From Rhodospirillaceae bacterium (GTDB lineage: Bacteria; Pseudomonadota; Alphaproteobacteria; Rhodospirillales; Casp-alpha2): 45,474 nt of DNA. The notes beneath the pieces are model-generated. The model did not search any database. It had not been told where the DNA came from and was given only the letters and a program-made list of their open reading frames with translations. A program made the position numbers and the translations under genes. Where the stretch lies: the NCBI GenBank assembly GCA_018665815.1, contig JABJBP010000091.1:1-45474 (forward strand), in the 5' to 3' direction. Position 1 is the first letter of the stretch. Every line of letters begins with the position of its first letter. Below, one piece after another: positions 35,293 to 43,896 of the stretch.

Positions 35293-36780
35293 GCCGCAGT
35301 AAGGTTAAACCGGCCTCTGAAAATTTTTGTTCCTCGGTTAATGCCAAGGCTTCGATGTTGTCCATCAAGTCCAGATAGTACCGGGCCTGAAAGCGGCCTT
35401 CCCGATAGCGACTATCCTGGCTGTCTTTATTGTGCGTCCATAGGCGCCGGTCATAAAGGCATCCACCGGGACGCGAGAAGTCCCCGAAGGCAAGATAGCT
35501 GAAGCCTTGTTTTTTCAGATAGTTTCGAAGGGCGTCGGGGCCGGCAAAAAACGGCATGCCGGGTTCCGGGCTCGCCGCGCCGGGAACGTCCACGCCGGCG
35601 ATCTCATTGCGCCGGTAATCGAGCGCCGCGGGTTGCGATACGATGACGAACAACTTCTCACCGGCCGGCACCGCCGATTGCAGGCGCGCGCCGCGGCGGG
35701 CAGGGTTGGTTTTCCCCATTTGTCGGTCAATCGAGCCATGTCCTGGCTGACCATGACCGGAAAAAGAAATACGATGGCGCCACAAAGAACCGCATCGATC
35801 ACACGGCGGTGTTTGATCGTTTCCGCACCGGTTGGCAAGGCGGCACGCGCTTGCAAAACAAGAACCGAGACGGTAGCGAAAAACGCGGCGTTCAAGAACG
35901 GCGCCACTTACCGGTGTATGTTTTCAGCATCCGAATAGGTGAATACCCAGGACAGTACGGCTGTCGTCACCAGCGCGCCGAGATAGAGCGCCAAGCCTGC
36001 CAGACTGGCGCGGCGAAACGCATACAAAATGACCGGCACGGCAAACAAGGCGACGCCGGGGCTGATCATTACATCGCCGAAAAACGACAGGTGCTCACTG
36101 AAACCAAGCGGCGCCGAGTAATTCTCATAATCCGGGCGGTGCGTGCCGGGGAACACCGGATACATGGGAGTCGAGGATGATTGCCAAAGCGTCGCCATCC
36201 ACGGCAACAAAAACACCACGGATGCCCCGCCGGCATGAAACAGCGAAATCATCCGCGCCCGGACGGCATCGCGGTGGCGCCACATATCGATCATCAAAAA
36301 TGCGACGACGGTAACTGTCGCAGTAGCCAGATAATGCGCCCGCAAACTGGCGATACCGGCGACCAAAAGACCGACAAGCCAAAACATCCTTGGCCGCATG
36401 TCATTTAAATTCTCAATCAAATCAAGACTTCGAAAGAGCGTCAAAAACAAGGCCAGACCGGATATGTGGCTGGCGCTGTTCAACATGGGAAATGGCAGCA
36501 AAACGACCAGACGCGCCTCATTGATCATCCCGCCACACGAGGTGCAGACCCCGTAGGTGCCATTTTTAATACGATGCAGGGCCGCGTTGATCCTGGAAAT
36601 TTCATTGAGAGCGGCGTTGCCCAGGTCTTCAAGGACCTCGTCGTCTTCATTCTCGGTCGCCCGCTCCTCCCCATCCGGGCTATCGGTTTCACGAAGAGCG
36701 CCATCAATATCACTGACCTTTTCCGTCAATTCCTGAAGCCGTTGTTTCAAAAGCCGTCCGTACGACGTTGAATCGATCAT
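35279..36780 (-). pseudogene. Chimera: 5' part of a DksA/TraR-type zinc-finger gene joined to a decayed membrane-protein gene
   Basis: The frame opens with a DksA/TraR-like N-terminal coiled coil (MIDSTSYGRLLKQRLQELTE) and the first half of its zinc finger (YGVCTSCGGMINEARL). At about 36508, where the second Cys pair should follow, it changes in frame to a polytopic membrane protein (VVLLPFPMLNSASHISGLAL, then several hydrophobic segments). That part resembles the C-terminal portion of glycosyltransferase-39-like proteins. An in-frame TAA at 35908-35910 interrupts it between ENIHR and VAPFLNAAFFATV. A further frameshift at roughly 35690-35730 leads to the soluble tail AGEKLFVIVSQPAALDYRRN, which ends at 35279 inside the hydratase gene. 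A deletion that joined two genes, followed by decay, explains this. Confidence 0.75.
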
Positions 36781-36951
36781 CGCGCCACCTCATGTTAAAT
36801 GTCTATGGTTTAGGTATTGTCAGGCAATTTTCGCCTTTCACCCTTGAGGAAAATCAAAAGTTCGCTGGCTATGAACTTCACCATGCGAGGGGCTATGGTG
36901 TCGGGTCGTGGGGTTGAATAAATAGAAAACTGTCTCCGAAATGAGAACGAC

Positions 36952-36972
36952 CGTCATGGGCGCTCCATGACG
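36952..36972. repeat. 8-bp perfect hairpin upstream of the GFA gene
   Basis: CGTCATGG (36952-36959) pairs with CCATGACG (36965-36972) around GCGCT, 34 bases before the ATG at 37006. A-rich sequence follows on the plus strand, so it is not a normal terminator there. It may be an operator or leader hairpin. The rest of the 225-base gap shows nothing definite. Confidence 0.5.
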
Positions 36973-37005
36973 TGAAAAAATCAATTTTCAACGTAGGAGA
37001 AACAG

Positions 37006-37431
37006 ATGTCAGACGTATTTGCCGGCCAAGGGTCTTGTTTATGCGGCGCGGTCGGGTTTAGCGCAGAAAACGCTGCCAAAAACCTGGGCGCGTGTCATTG
37101 CGGCATGTGCAGAAAATGGGGCGGCGGGCCCGCGATGATGGTGCCGTGCGCGGACGCCGTGTCATTCAGCGGCGACGAAAACATCGGCGTGTTTGCGTCG
37201 TCCGAATGGGCTGAGCGCGGGTTCTGCACCTCGTGCGGTAGTCATTTGTTTTACCGCGTCCGGGAAACCCGCGAACACTATATCCCCGCCGGTCTCTTCG
37301 ATGACCAAGATCAGTTCTCATTCGCCGAACAGGTCTGCATTGAACAAAAGCCCGCATTCTATGCATTCGCCAACGACACGAAGACCATGACCCAAGACCA
37401 GCTTTTTGAGCAAGCAAGCCCGGACGAATGA
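37006..37431 (+). CDS. GFA/CENP-V domain zinc protein
   Basis: This 141-residue protein of the glutathione-dependent formaldehyde-activating enzyme family has the zinc cysteines C11 and C13 (GSCLCGAVGF), C30, C32 and C35 (GACHCGMCRKWGGG), and C74 and C77 (GFCTSCGSHLFY). Some family members were proposed to speed formation of S-hydroxymethylglutathione, but most are uncharacterised. AGGAG lies just upstream of the ATG. Its stop overlaps the next start by 4 bp (ATGA), so it is coupled to a gamma-glutamylcyclotransferase-like gene, which hints at a glutathione link. Confidence 0.93.
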   Translation: MSDVFAGQGSCLCGAVGFSAENAAKNLGACHCGMCRKWGGGPAMMVPCADAVSFSGDENIGVFASSEWAERGFCTSCGSHLFYRVRETREHYIPAGLFDDQDQFSFAEQVCIEQKPAFYAFANDTKTMTQDQLFEQASPDE

Positions 37432-37787
37432 AAACCCCGCCGCCATCGCCCGAAACCCGCCTCGCCAGCTACGGCACCTTGGCGCCCGGCCGGGTCAATG
37501 CCCATCAGCTGGACGACCTCAAAGGGCAGTGGCGCTCGGGCATGGTCCGGGGCCACCTCACCCAGGCTGGCTGGGGCGTGCACTTAGGATTCCCCGGCCT
37601 CGTCCTCGACCCCGCCGGTGACACCATCGACGTGCAAATATTCGACTCCCCCGACCTCCCCGCCCACTGGGACCGCCTCGATGCATTTGAAGGCGAGGCG
37701 TACCGGCGCGTGGTGACGGGCGCGCGGACTGAAGACGGGGAGGTTGCGGTGTCGGTTTATGTGGTTTTGGGGGAAGGGGAGACATGA
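37428..37787 (+). CDS. Gamma-glutamylcyclotransferase-like (AIG2 family) protein
   Basis: This 119-residue protein has the substrate-loop motif YGTLAPG (15-21) and the probable catalytic glutamate in RLDAFEGEAYRRV (E88). Family enzymes release 5-oxoproline from gamma-glutamyl peptides or amines. The gene overlaps the GFA gene by 4 bp, so the two are translationally coupled. The substrate is not known. Confidence 0.9.
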   Translation: MKTPPPSPETRLASYGTLAPGRVNAHQLDDLKGQWRSGMVRGHLTQAGWGVHLGFPGLVLDPAGDTIDVQIFDSPDLPAHWDRLDAFEGEAYRRVVTGARTEDGEVAVSVYVVLGEGET

Positions 37788-37844
37788 GCATATTGTGGTG
37801 GGAAGCGCGTAGTGTCCTCAGAACGCGGCTAGAAGAGATGTCTC

Positions 37845-38601
37845 ATGACTAAAAACACCACAACCACTGACGCGCCGGACCTAATCCGGATCGAGCCCGA
37901 AGACCGCTTCGTGGTGCTCGCCCGGACGATAGAGGCGCAGAATTCCGAAGCGGAATCGGCGCTCAAAGAGAGCGCCGTGAAAGGCGCGCGCTTTGGCGAT
38001 GCCTGCCTTGGGCAAGCGCTCTGCCGGCATCGTTCCGTCTTTCAGAACGCCTCGGACGAGCCTGTGTGGAGCCATCTCGAGTTGAGCTATTTCCGCGAAA
38101 TGGTGCCCGCCGAGGTTACCGACGACCTTGTGATGAAGCCGCAGCCGTCCGGGGCAAACTTCCTACGCGCGGAGATTCTTCTGACTACGCCGGCGTCCCG
38201 AGCTGCAGGCGTCGTTGGAATACATCGATGTGAAACCGGCATATCTGAGTGAATACAGAGACGTCATGCGAACGTATTGCGGGCCCGCCGCGCAGAAGCT
38301 CGTGGGCGCGAACAAGGTGGGCACGTTCCGGGCGATGGAGACGGCGGCGGTGCTCTATCATGATCCGGCGTTTAAGATTGAATGGAACCAGATTCATCTG
38401 TGTGAGCTGGAACCCGAAGGTTTCAACGGGTTCGGCGAGGCGTTCGCGGCGGCGCTCCGCGACGATTTGCCGGACGGCACGGACATCGCCGACGCCTTCG
38501 CCGGCCTTGAGCGCATGCGCACGGTCCCCCGTTGGACCTTCAATGACCTCGTAGTCGAGGCGGACACGGCGCTCGCCCGAGAAGGCCAAGCGGAAGCATG
38601 A
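37845..38601 (+). pseudogene. Unrecognised protein split by a frameshift
   Basis: The first frame runs 37845-38252 (MTKNTTTTDAPDLIRIEPED to about NFLRAEILLTTP). The frame one base on continues from about 38185 with RRPELQASLEYIDVKPAYLSEYRD and ends at 38601. The two halves read as one protein of about 250 residues when joined near 38185-38195; the second half has no ribosome binding site and only a TTG start. The segments YFREMVPAEVT...FLRAEILL and YLSEYRDVMRT...FRAMETAAVLY look like two copies of one alpha-beta domain. I do not recognise the family. There is no signal peptide. A sequencing indel is possible. Confidence 0.55.
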
Positions 38602-38714
38602 TCGGGCGGCATGAGTTGCTGTGGTATTGAATTTTCGGCAATTTACCTTCTCTATCGTTGGCCGACTGAAATGCCCTTCTTCGCGATAGCCGAAGCGGGG
38701 CCGCGAGAGGAGTG

Positions 38715-39266
38715 ATGACGTTGAGACTGGTTCCGAGCACGACTTTCACCTTATGGGCGCCCACCGACGAGGCCGACGCGGCGGGAGACGCCGACCCGTC
38801 TCAGCTGGTCAACGTGAGCACGGATGAATTGTTCGCGGGCAAGCGTGTCGTCGTGTTCGCCTTGCCCACCGCGTTCGGGCCCACGTGTTCGACCCGACAC
38901 CTGCCGCGCTACGAAGAGCTCTATGACGAATTCAAGATGCTCGGCGTCGACGAGGTCTATGGCCTATCGGTGAATGATCCCTTCGTCATGTACGAATGGG
39001 GCAAGGCGCTCGGTATCGACAAGGTGCGGTTATTGCCGGACGGCAACGGTGAATTCACGCGAAAGATGGGGATGCTGGTGGAGAAAGGAAATCAGTCCTG
39101 CGGCTTGCGAAGCTGGCGCTACGCCATGTTCGTTGAGGACGGGGTTATCACCAGAATTTTCGTCGAGGACGGGTTTGCCGACAACGCTTCGATCGATCCC
39201 CTGGAATTCACCGACGCCGATTCAATGCTGAATTTCATGCAAACCTGGCGCGAACCCCTGCCCTAA
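38715..39266 (+). CDS. Peroxiredoxin, Prx5 type, with altered active-site motif
   Basis: This 183-residue thiol peroxidase has peroxidatic C58 in PTAFGPTCST and a second cysteine C129 in GNQSCGLRSWRYAMFVEDG. The usual peroxiredoxin motif is P-x-x-x-(T/S)-x-x-C. Here the Thr/Ser position is Gly55 (codon GGG), which removes a residue that helps hold the peroxide. The rest of the Prx5 fold (LPRYEELYDEFKMLGVDEVYGLSVND) is intact. AGGAG overlaps an in-frame GTG at 38712, so I take the ATG at 38715, although the TTG at 38721 has better spacing. It stands alone on the strand. Confidence 0.9.
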   Translation: MTLRLVPSTTFTLWAPTDEADAAGDADPSQLVNVSTDELFAGKRVVVFALPTAFGPTCSTRHLPRYEELYDEFKMLGVDEVYGLSVNDPFVMYEWGKALGIDKVRLLPDGNGEFTRKMGMLVEKGNQSCGLRSWRYAMFVEDGVITRIFVEDGFADNASIDPLEFTDADSMLNFMQTWREPLP

Positions 39267-39317
39267 CGGGAACCCTTGCCTTAAGACGGCTCAAAGTTAA
39301 TCGGCAACGGCCGATAT

Positions 39318-39761
39318 CTACCACCACTCGCCGAACCGTCGGCCCTTCGGCGTGAGGTCGAAAGCCTGTTGAGAGGGATAGGACCGCCCGACAAGCGCAG
39401 CACCTGGTGTGGGTTCGGCACTGCAAAGGACAACCGTGACGACTGTGTGGTCGCCGGCACCCTGCCAGGATTTGTCGGAGCGCAAGACCGCGCCGACGGC
39501 TGAAATTTCAGCACCGCCGCCCCTCACCCTATTGATTTCGCCAAGATTTCTTTCCACCAGACCACGCCGCCGGGCCTCATTGTAGGCCATCTTCACGGTG
39601 TCCTCGGCGACTCCCAGATCGTAGGCCAATTTGCTCTCCTTAGGGAGCTCGGCGCCGGGCGGCAATGAGCCGTCCATCACGGCTTCCGAAATGGCATCGG
39701 TAATGGCCAAGTGTTCGGGCCCGGCATGGCCGTGGATATCGAGCAACCAGACAACAGTCAT
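39318..39761 (-). pseudogene. MocR-type GntR regulator, DNA-binding domain only
   Basis: The N-terminal 75 residues (MTVVWLLDIHGHAGPEHLAI, then LPPGAELPKESKLAYDLGVA and MAYNEARRRGLVERNLG) match the GntR winged helix of MocR/PdxR-type regulators. The aminotransferase-like domain of about 350 residues that should follow is absent. Instead about 70 unrelated residues run to a stop at 39318. No other frame supplies the missing part. It is most likely a truncated relic, but a small expressed DNA-binding protein cannot be excluded. Confidence 0.6.
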
Positions 39762-40029
39762 GATAAAGGGAGAAGCACCATAAATTTCCAACAACGCCAT
39801 TTATAATTGATCGGTTCCAAAAAATAAAAAATAATCTTCTGGCCTCTTGCGGAACAAATTCCCGCTGACCATGTCAATTCCAACGGTTCGTTCGAAAGGG
39901 CGGATGCGTTCGCTATTTTATATTTTGAATCAGGTTAATTGGTTGCTGCCTAGCTCAAGCGCATTGGGGATGGGTGGGTTGGCCAATGCGCGTATTTTTC
40001 GGACAGCACGGCAATCCCGCGTGGCTCCT

Positions 40030-40123
40030 CCTCATGCTGAGCCTGTCGAAGCATGGGTGGATGACGGGTCGATGTGTTCTGACGGTTTTCGCTTGCCCAT
40101 CCTTCGACGGACTCAGGATGAGG
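40030..40123. repeat. Palindromic intergenic repeat, 27-base arms
   Basis: The arm at 40030-40056 (with core GAGCCTGTCGAAGCATGG) and the reverse complement of the arm at 40097-40123 agree in about 22 of 27 positions, with 40 bases between. The arm resembles a CTGAGCCTGTCGAAG repeat that I recall as common between genes in many proteobacterial genomes, a REP- or MITE-like unit. Confidence 0.7.
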
Positions 40124-40176
40124 ATCGGGCAGCGTTTGCATTGTGACGTCTCCCTCCGGGGGATGTTCGGCGCTTG

Positions 40177-40199
40177 CGTCGTGACGTTAAGTCACGACG
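40177..40199. repeat. 9-bp perfect hairpin
   Basis: CGTCGTGAC (40177-40185) pairs with GTCACGACG (40191-40199) around GTTAA. No T tract follows on either strand within a few bases, so a terminator role is doubtful. It lies downstream of the carboxyltransferase gene on the minus strand. Confidence 0.5.
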
Positions 40200-40305
40200 G
40201 TCATCGAACATTGTTCCGTCATTTTTTTATCATGGGTTTGAAATCTTTGGGCTTTTCACCCCCAAAGTCGGGTGCGCGGGATGGCTAAGCCTGATCGTGT
40301 CCCGG

Positions 40306-41913
40306 TTATGGCCTCATCCCGAACTTGGCCAATCCGGGGACCCGTCTCTTCGCTGCCAAGTTTGCGAAGTCGCAGAGAATCTTCCGGGTTTGGCGGGGGT
40401 CGATGATTTCTTCGACGGCGAAGGTTTCCGCCGTGCGGAAGGGCGAGCGCAGTTTATTGAGGCGGTCTTCGATCTCTTGGAGTTTGGCTTTTGGGTCATC
40501 CGCCGCCTCGATCTCGGCGCGGTAGGCGGCCTCGATGCCGCCGGACAGGGGCAGCGAGCCCCAGGCGCCCGACAGCCAGGCGTAGCGCATGGAGAACCGG
40601 CCGGCCGGGCGGTGGGCGCCGCCGGCCACACCAAAGGCGTTTCTGACGATCATCGAGCACCAGGGCACGGTGGTCTGGCCCAAGGCCGTCATGGCGCGGA
40701 CGCCTAATCTTATGGTGCGGGCTTTTTCAGCCGCCAAGCCCACGGCGAAGCCCGGGCAGTCGGCGAGGTAGACGACGGGCAGGTGGAAGGTTTCGGCCAT
40801 ATCCACAAAACGTATGATTTTTTCACAGGCGTCCGAAGTCCAGGCGCCGCCGGAAAAGAATGGGTCGGACGCCATCACCGCGACGGGCCAGCCGTCTAGG
40901 CGCGCGAAGCCGGTGATGACGGGGCGGCCAAACATCTCGGCCATCTCAAAGAAGCTGCCCTGATCGATGACGCTGTCGATAATGTTGCGCATCTTGTAGA
41001 CCTGCTTGGGGTCGTGGGGGACGATGGAGAACAAGTCTTCATCGACGCGCCTCGGGTCGTCCGTCTGCGGCCCACGCTCGGCCAGCTCATCAACGGATGA
41101 GGGCAGGTAGGAGAGGAATTGTTTGGCGCGCTGGAAGGCTTCTTCTTCCGTATCGGTGGCATCATCGACGCCGCCGGCCGCCAGTTGGATTTTCCAGCCG
41201 CCCAGTTCTTGTTTATTGAGGTCTTCGCCCAGGCCCGAAACCACCGGCGGGCCGGCGACGAACATGGCCGATGTCTCCTTGACCATGATGGAATAATGAC
41301 TGGCGGCGAGACGCGCCGCGCCCAGGCCGGCCACCGAGCCCAAGCCCAAACCCACCACCGGCACGTAGGTGATGTTTTGGAGCATCAGATCGTACTTCGA
41401 GCCGATGCCGCCGGGCAGGTTGGGGCGGCCTGTTGTCTCGATCGTTTTCACCGAGCCGCCGCCGCCGGAGCCCTCGATCAGGCGGATGATCGGGATGCGG
41501 AGATCACGCGCCATGTCTTCCGGGTAGGCGGCTTTTTCGCGGATTGTGGCGTCGGCGGAACCGCCGCGCTGGGTGAAATCATCACCGGAAATCACCACCG
41601 GTCGGCCATCCAGGGTGGCTCGGCCCATGACGCAGTTGGACGCATTGAGTTTGATCAGCGCGCCGTCGTCGTCATACTCAGCGAGGCCGGCGACGGTGCC
41701 GATTTCATGAAAGCTTTTGGGGTCGGCGAGTTTTTCGATCCGCTCGCGGACGGTCAGCCGCCCGCCGGCGTGCTGACGCTCGACGCGGGCCGCGCCGCCC
41801 ATCTCTTGCACGTCGGCTTGGCGACGGCGCAATTCGGCAAGCTCGGCGCTCCAATCGCCAGTCGGATTACTGGCCGGATTATTGGCCGAATTATTGGTTG
41901 GGTCTTTACTCAA
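40306..41913 (-). CDS. Acyl-CoA carboxylase, carboxyltransferase (beta) subunit
   Basis: This 535-residue carboxyltransferase of the propionyl-/methylcrotonyl-/geranyl-CoA carboxylase class has two crotonase-like halves. GGRLTVRERIEKLADP, GDDFTQRGGSAD and EGSGGGGSVKT mark the N-terminal half. ASDPFFSGGAWTSDACEKI and LADCPGFAVG, with its C-terminal partner GVAGGAHRPAGRF, mark the other. It transfers CO2 from carboxybiotin to an acyl-CoA. No biotin carboxylase or biotin carrier gene is in the window, so its partner is elsewhere. The N terminus is a short Asn/Pro-rich tract from a near-tandem DNA repeat. Confidence 0.92.
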   Translation of the reverse strand: MSKDPTNNSANNPASNPTGDWSAELAELRRRQADVQEMGGAARVERQHAGGRLTVRERIEKLADPKSFHEIGTVAGLAEYDDDGALIKLNASNCVMGRATLDGRPVVISGDDFTQRGGSADATIREKAAYPEDMARDLRIPIIRLIEGSGGGGSVKTIETTGRPNLPGGIGSKYDLMLQNITYVPVVGLGLGSVAGLGAARLAASHYSIMVKETSAMFVAGPPVVSGLGEDLNKQELGGWKIQLAAGGVDDATDTEEEAFQRAKQFLSYLPSSVDELAERGPQTDDPRRVDEDLFSIVPHDPKQVYKMRNIIDSVIDQGSFFEMAEMFGRPVITGFARLDGWPVAVMASDPFFSGGAWTSDACEKIIRFVDMAETFHLPVVYLADCPGFAVGLAAEKARTIRLGVRAMTALGQTTVPWCSMIVRNAFGVAGGAHRPAGRFSMRYAWLSGAWGSLPLSGGIEAAYRAEIEAADDPKAKLQEIEDRLNKLRSPFRTAETFAVEEIIDPRQTRKILCDFANLAAKRRVPGLAKFGMRP

Positions 41914-41956
41914 AGGGTGGTCTCCTAGGTCCCAGGTTTGGGGCGTAGTCTAGAGT

Positions 41957-41986
41957 ACGATCGTTTCTAGATGAAACGTGAATCGT
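41957..41986. promoter_or_regulatory. Extended dyad upstream of the carboxyltransferase
   Basis: CGTTTC-TAGAT-GAAACG (41962-41978) is flanked by ACGAT (41957-41961) and ATCGT (41982-41986), making a long interrupted palindrome 44 bases before the carboxyltransferase start. It could be a regulator binding site. It also lies downstream of the ABC-F gene but lacks the T tract of a terminator. Confidence 0.4.
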
Positions 41987-42045
41987 CCTCGTCCTTATAA
42001 TTTTGGGATGGCGCGGCAATCCAGCCCTCTATGTTAGGCGCTGTA

Positions 42046-43854
42046 TCAGCCGTTTCCGGCATCTTCCCGGGCCATCTCAAGTTCCAGCCACTTTTCTTCC
42101 GCAGCCGCCAAGTCAGCTTCGGCGGCTTTCAGGGCATTGGCGGTGGCTTCAAACGTGTCCGGGTCGCCGCTGAACAGCGCCGGGTCGGCGAGGGTTGCTT
42201 GGTGGGTGGTGATTAATTTATGTAGCGCGTCGATTTCGCCGGGTAAGGTTTCCAGCGCGTACTGATCTTTGTAGGAAAGCTTGGGTTTGGCCTTTTGGCG
42301 CTTCGCGGATTTGCCGCGTTTCGAATTCTCAGAAGCTTCATCAGACGCCGTCTTCCCGCCGCCCGACTGCTGGCTCTTCAAGTAACTATAGCCGCCCGCG
42401 TACTCCGCCCAACCGCCAGCGTGGTGCGGATCGGTGGTGATCACCGAGGTGACGACCCGGTCGAGGAAATCCCGGTCGTGGCTGACCAGCAAGACGGTAC
42501 CGGCGTAATCGGCCAGCATCTCCTGCAACAGATCGAGGGTTTCCAAATCCAAGTCATTGGTCGGCTCGTCGAGAATGAGCAGGTTCGACGGCTTGGCCAG
42601 GGCGCGGGCCAGCATGAGCCGACCGCGTTCGCCGCCCGACAACGCGCCGATGGGGGTGCGGGCTTGTTCGGGCGCGAACAGGAAATCCTTCATGTAGCCG
42701 ATGACGTGTTTCGGCTGTCCCGCGACGAACACGTTGTCACCGCTGCCGTCGGTCAGCGCGTCGGCCAGCCGCGTGGTCGGGTCCAAGCTTTCACGGCGCT
42801 GGTCGATGGTGACCATCTCGACGTTCGCGCCAAGCTTGATCTCGCCTGCGTCCGGTGCCAACTGGCCGGTGAGTAAGTTCAAGAGCGTGGTTTTGCCAGC
42901 CCCGTTCGGCCCGATGATGCCGATCCGGTCGCCGCGCTGGATGCGGGTCGAGAAGGTATCGACGATGACGTGTGACCCGTAGGCCTTGCTGATCGCTTTG
43001 GCCTCGATGACTCGTTTGCCGCCGACGCCGGCCTCGGTCTGGGTCAATTCGACGGCGCCGGTAACCTGGCGCTGTTCGCGCTTTTCACGGCGCAAGTCCT
43101 TGAGCGCGCGAAGCCGGCCCTGGTTGCGCTTGCGCCGGGCCGTCACACCTTTGCGCATCCAATCGGTTTCCCGGGCGATCTTACGGTCTAGCTTGTGGCG
43201 TTCGGTGACTTCCTGCTCAAGGATTGCGTCCCGCCAGGCTTCAAAATGCGCAAAACCTTTATCCAACGGCTGGGCGTTTCCACGGTCCAGCCAGACGGTT
43301 TTGCGCGAAAGGTTTTCCAGGAACCGTCGGTCGTGGCTGATCATGACGATGGCAGCCCGCGAATTGCGCAGCTCCCCTTCCAGCCATTCGATGGCCGGCA
43401 AATCCAAGTGGTTGGTGGGCTCGTCTAACAACAGGATTTCAGGGTCCGGTGCCAAGGTGCGGGCGAGCGCCGCGCGCCTGGCCTCACCACCGGAAATCTG
43501 GCCGGGCTTTTCGTCGCCGCTTAAGCCCAGTTGTTCCAGAAGGTGGCGGGCACGGTACGGACCGTCGCTCGGGCCGAGGCCGGCCTCGACGTAGTCCGAG
43601 ACGGTTTGGAATTCTGTCAGGTCGGGTTCTTGCGGCAGGTAGCGCACCGTCGTGCCCGGCTGCACGAACACTTCGCCGTCGTCAGCCTCGACGAGGCCCG
43701 CGGCGATTTTCAGCAACGTCGATTTTCCCGACCCGTTGCGCCCGACCAGGCAGATGCGGTCGCCGTCGGACACCGACATGGCGGCGCCTTCCAACAGCGG
43801 GGTGCCACCGAAGGTTAGGCTGATGTCGGTGAGGATCAGAAGCGGTGGGGCCAT
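42046..43854 (-). CDS. uup: ABC-F family ATPase, Uup type
   Basis: This 602-residue soluble protein has two ABC ATPase domains. The first has GRNGSGKST and the signature QISGGEARRAALAR; the second has [24 protein letters not shown] and ILDEPTNDLDL. A charged linker between them (RKRNQGRLRALKDLRREKRE) and a C-terminal coiled-coil domain (about 530-600) are the Uup arrangement. ABC-F proteins act on ribosomes rather than in transport; Uup also affects transposon excision and DNA branch structures. It has no membrane segment and is complete. Confidence 0.93.
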   Translation of the reverse strand: MAPPLLILTDISLTFGGTPLLEGAAMSVSDGDRICLVGRNGSGKSTLLKIAAGLVEADDGEVFVQPGTTVRYLPQEPDLTEFQTVSDYVEAGLGPSDGPYRARHLLEQLGLSGDEKPGQISGGEARRAALARTLAPDPEILLLDEPTNHLDLPAIEWLEGELRNSRAAIVMISHDRRFLENLSRKTVWLDRGNAQPLDKGFAHFEAWRDAILEQEVTERHKLDRKIARETDWMRKGVTARRKRNQGRLRALKDLRREKREQRQVTGAVELTQTEAGVGGKRVIEAKAISKAYGSHVIVDTFSTRIQRGDRIGIIGPNGAGKTTLLNLLTGQLAPDAGEIKLGANVEMVTIDQRRESLDPTTRLADALTDGSGDNVFVAGQPKHVIGYMKDFLFAPEQARTPIGALSGGERGRLMLARALAKPSNLLILDEPTNDLDLETLDLLQEMLADYAGTVLLVSHDRDFLDRVVTSVITTDPHHAGGWAEYAGGYSYLKSQQSGGGKTASDEASENSKRGKSAKRQKAKPKLSYKDQYALETLPGEIDALHKLITTHQATLADPALFSGDPDTFEATANALKAAEADLAAAEEKWLELEMAREDAGNG

Positions 43855-43896
43855 GGAAGGGGCGTATAGCGCGCGATGCCCCTGAAACGCAAGCGA

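Larger units (their letters stand above)
39801..40305. other. Gene-free region with dispersed repeats
   Basis: About 500 bases without a credible gene lie between the MocR fragment and the carboxyltransferase. They hold the palindromic repeat at 40030-40123 and the hairpin at 40177-40199. The part 39801-39960 is AT-rich. Confidence 0.6.
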
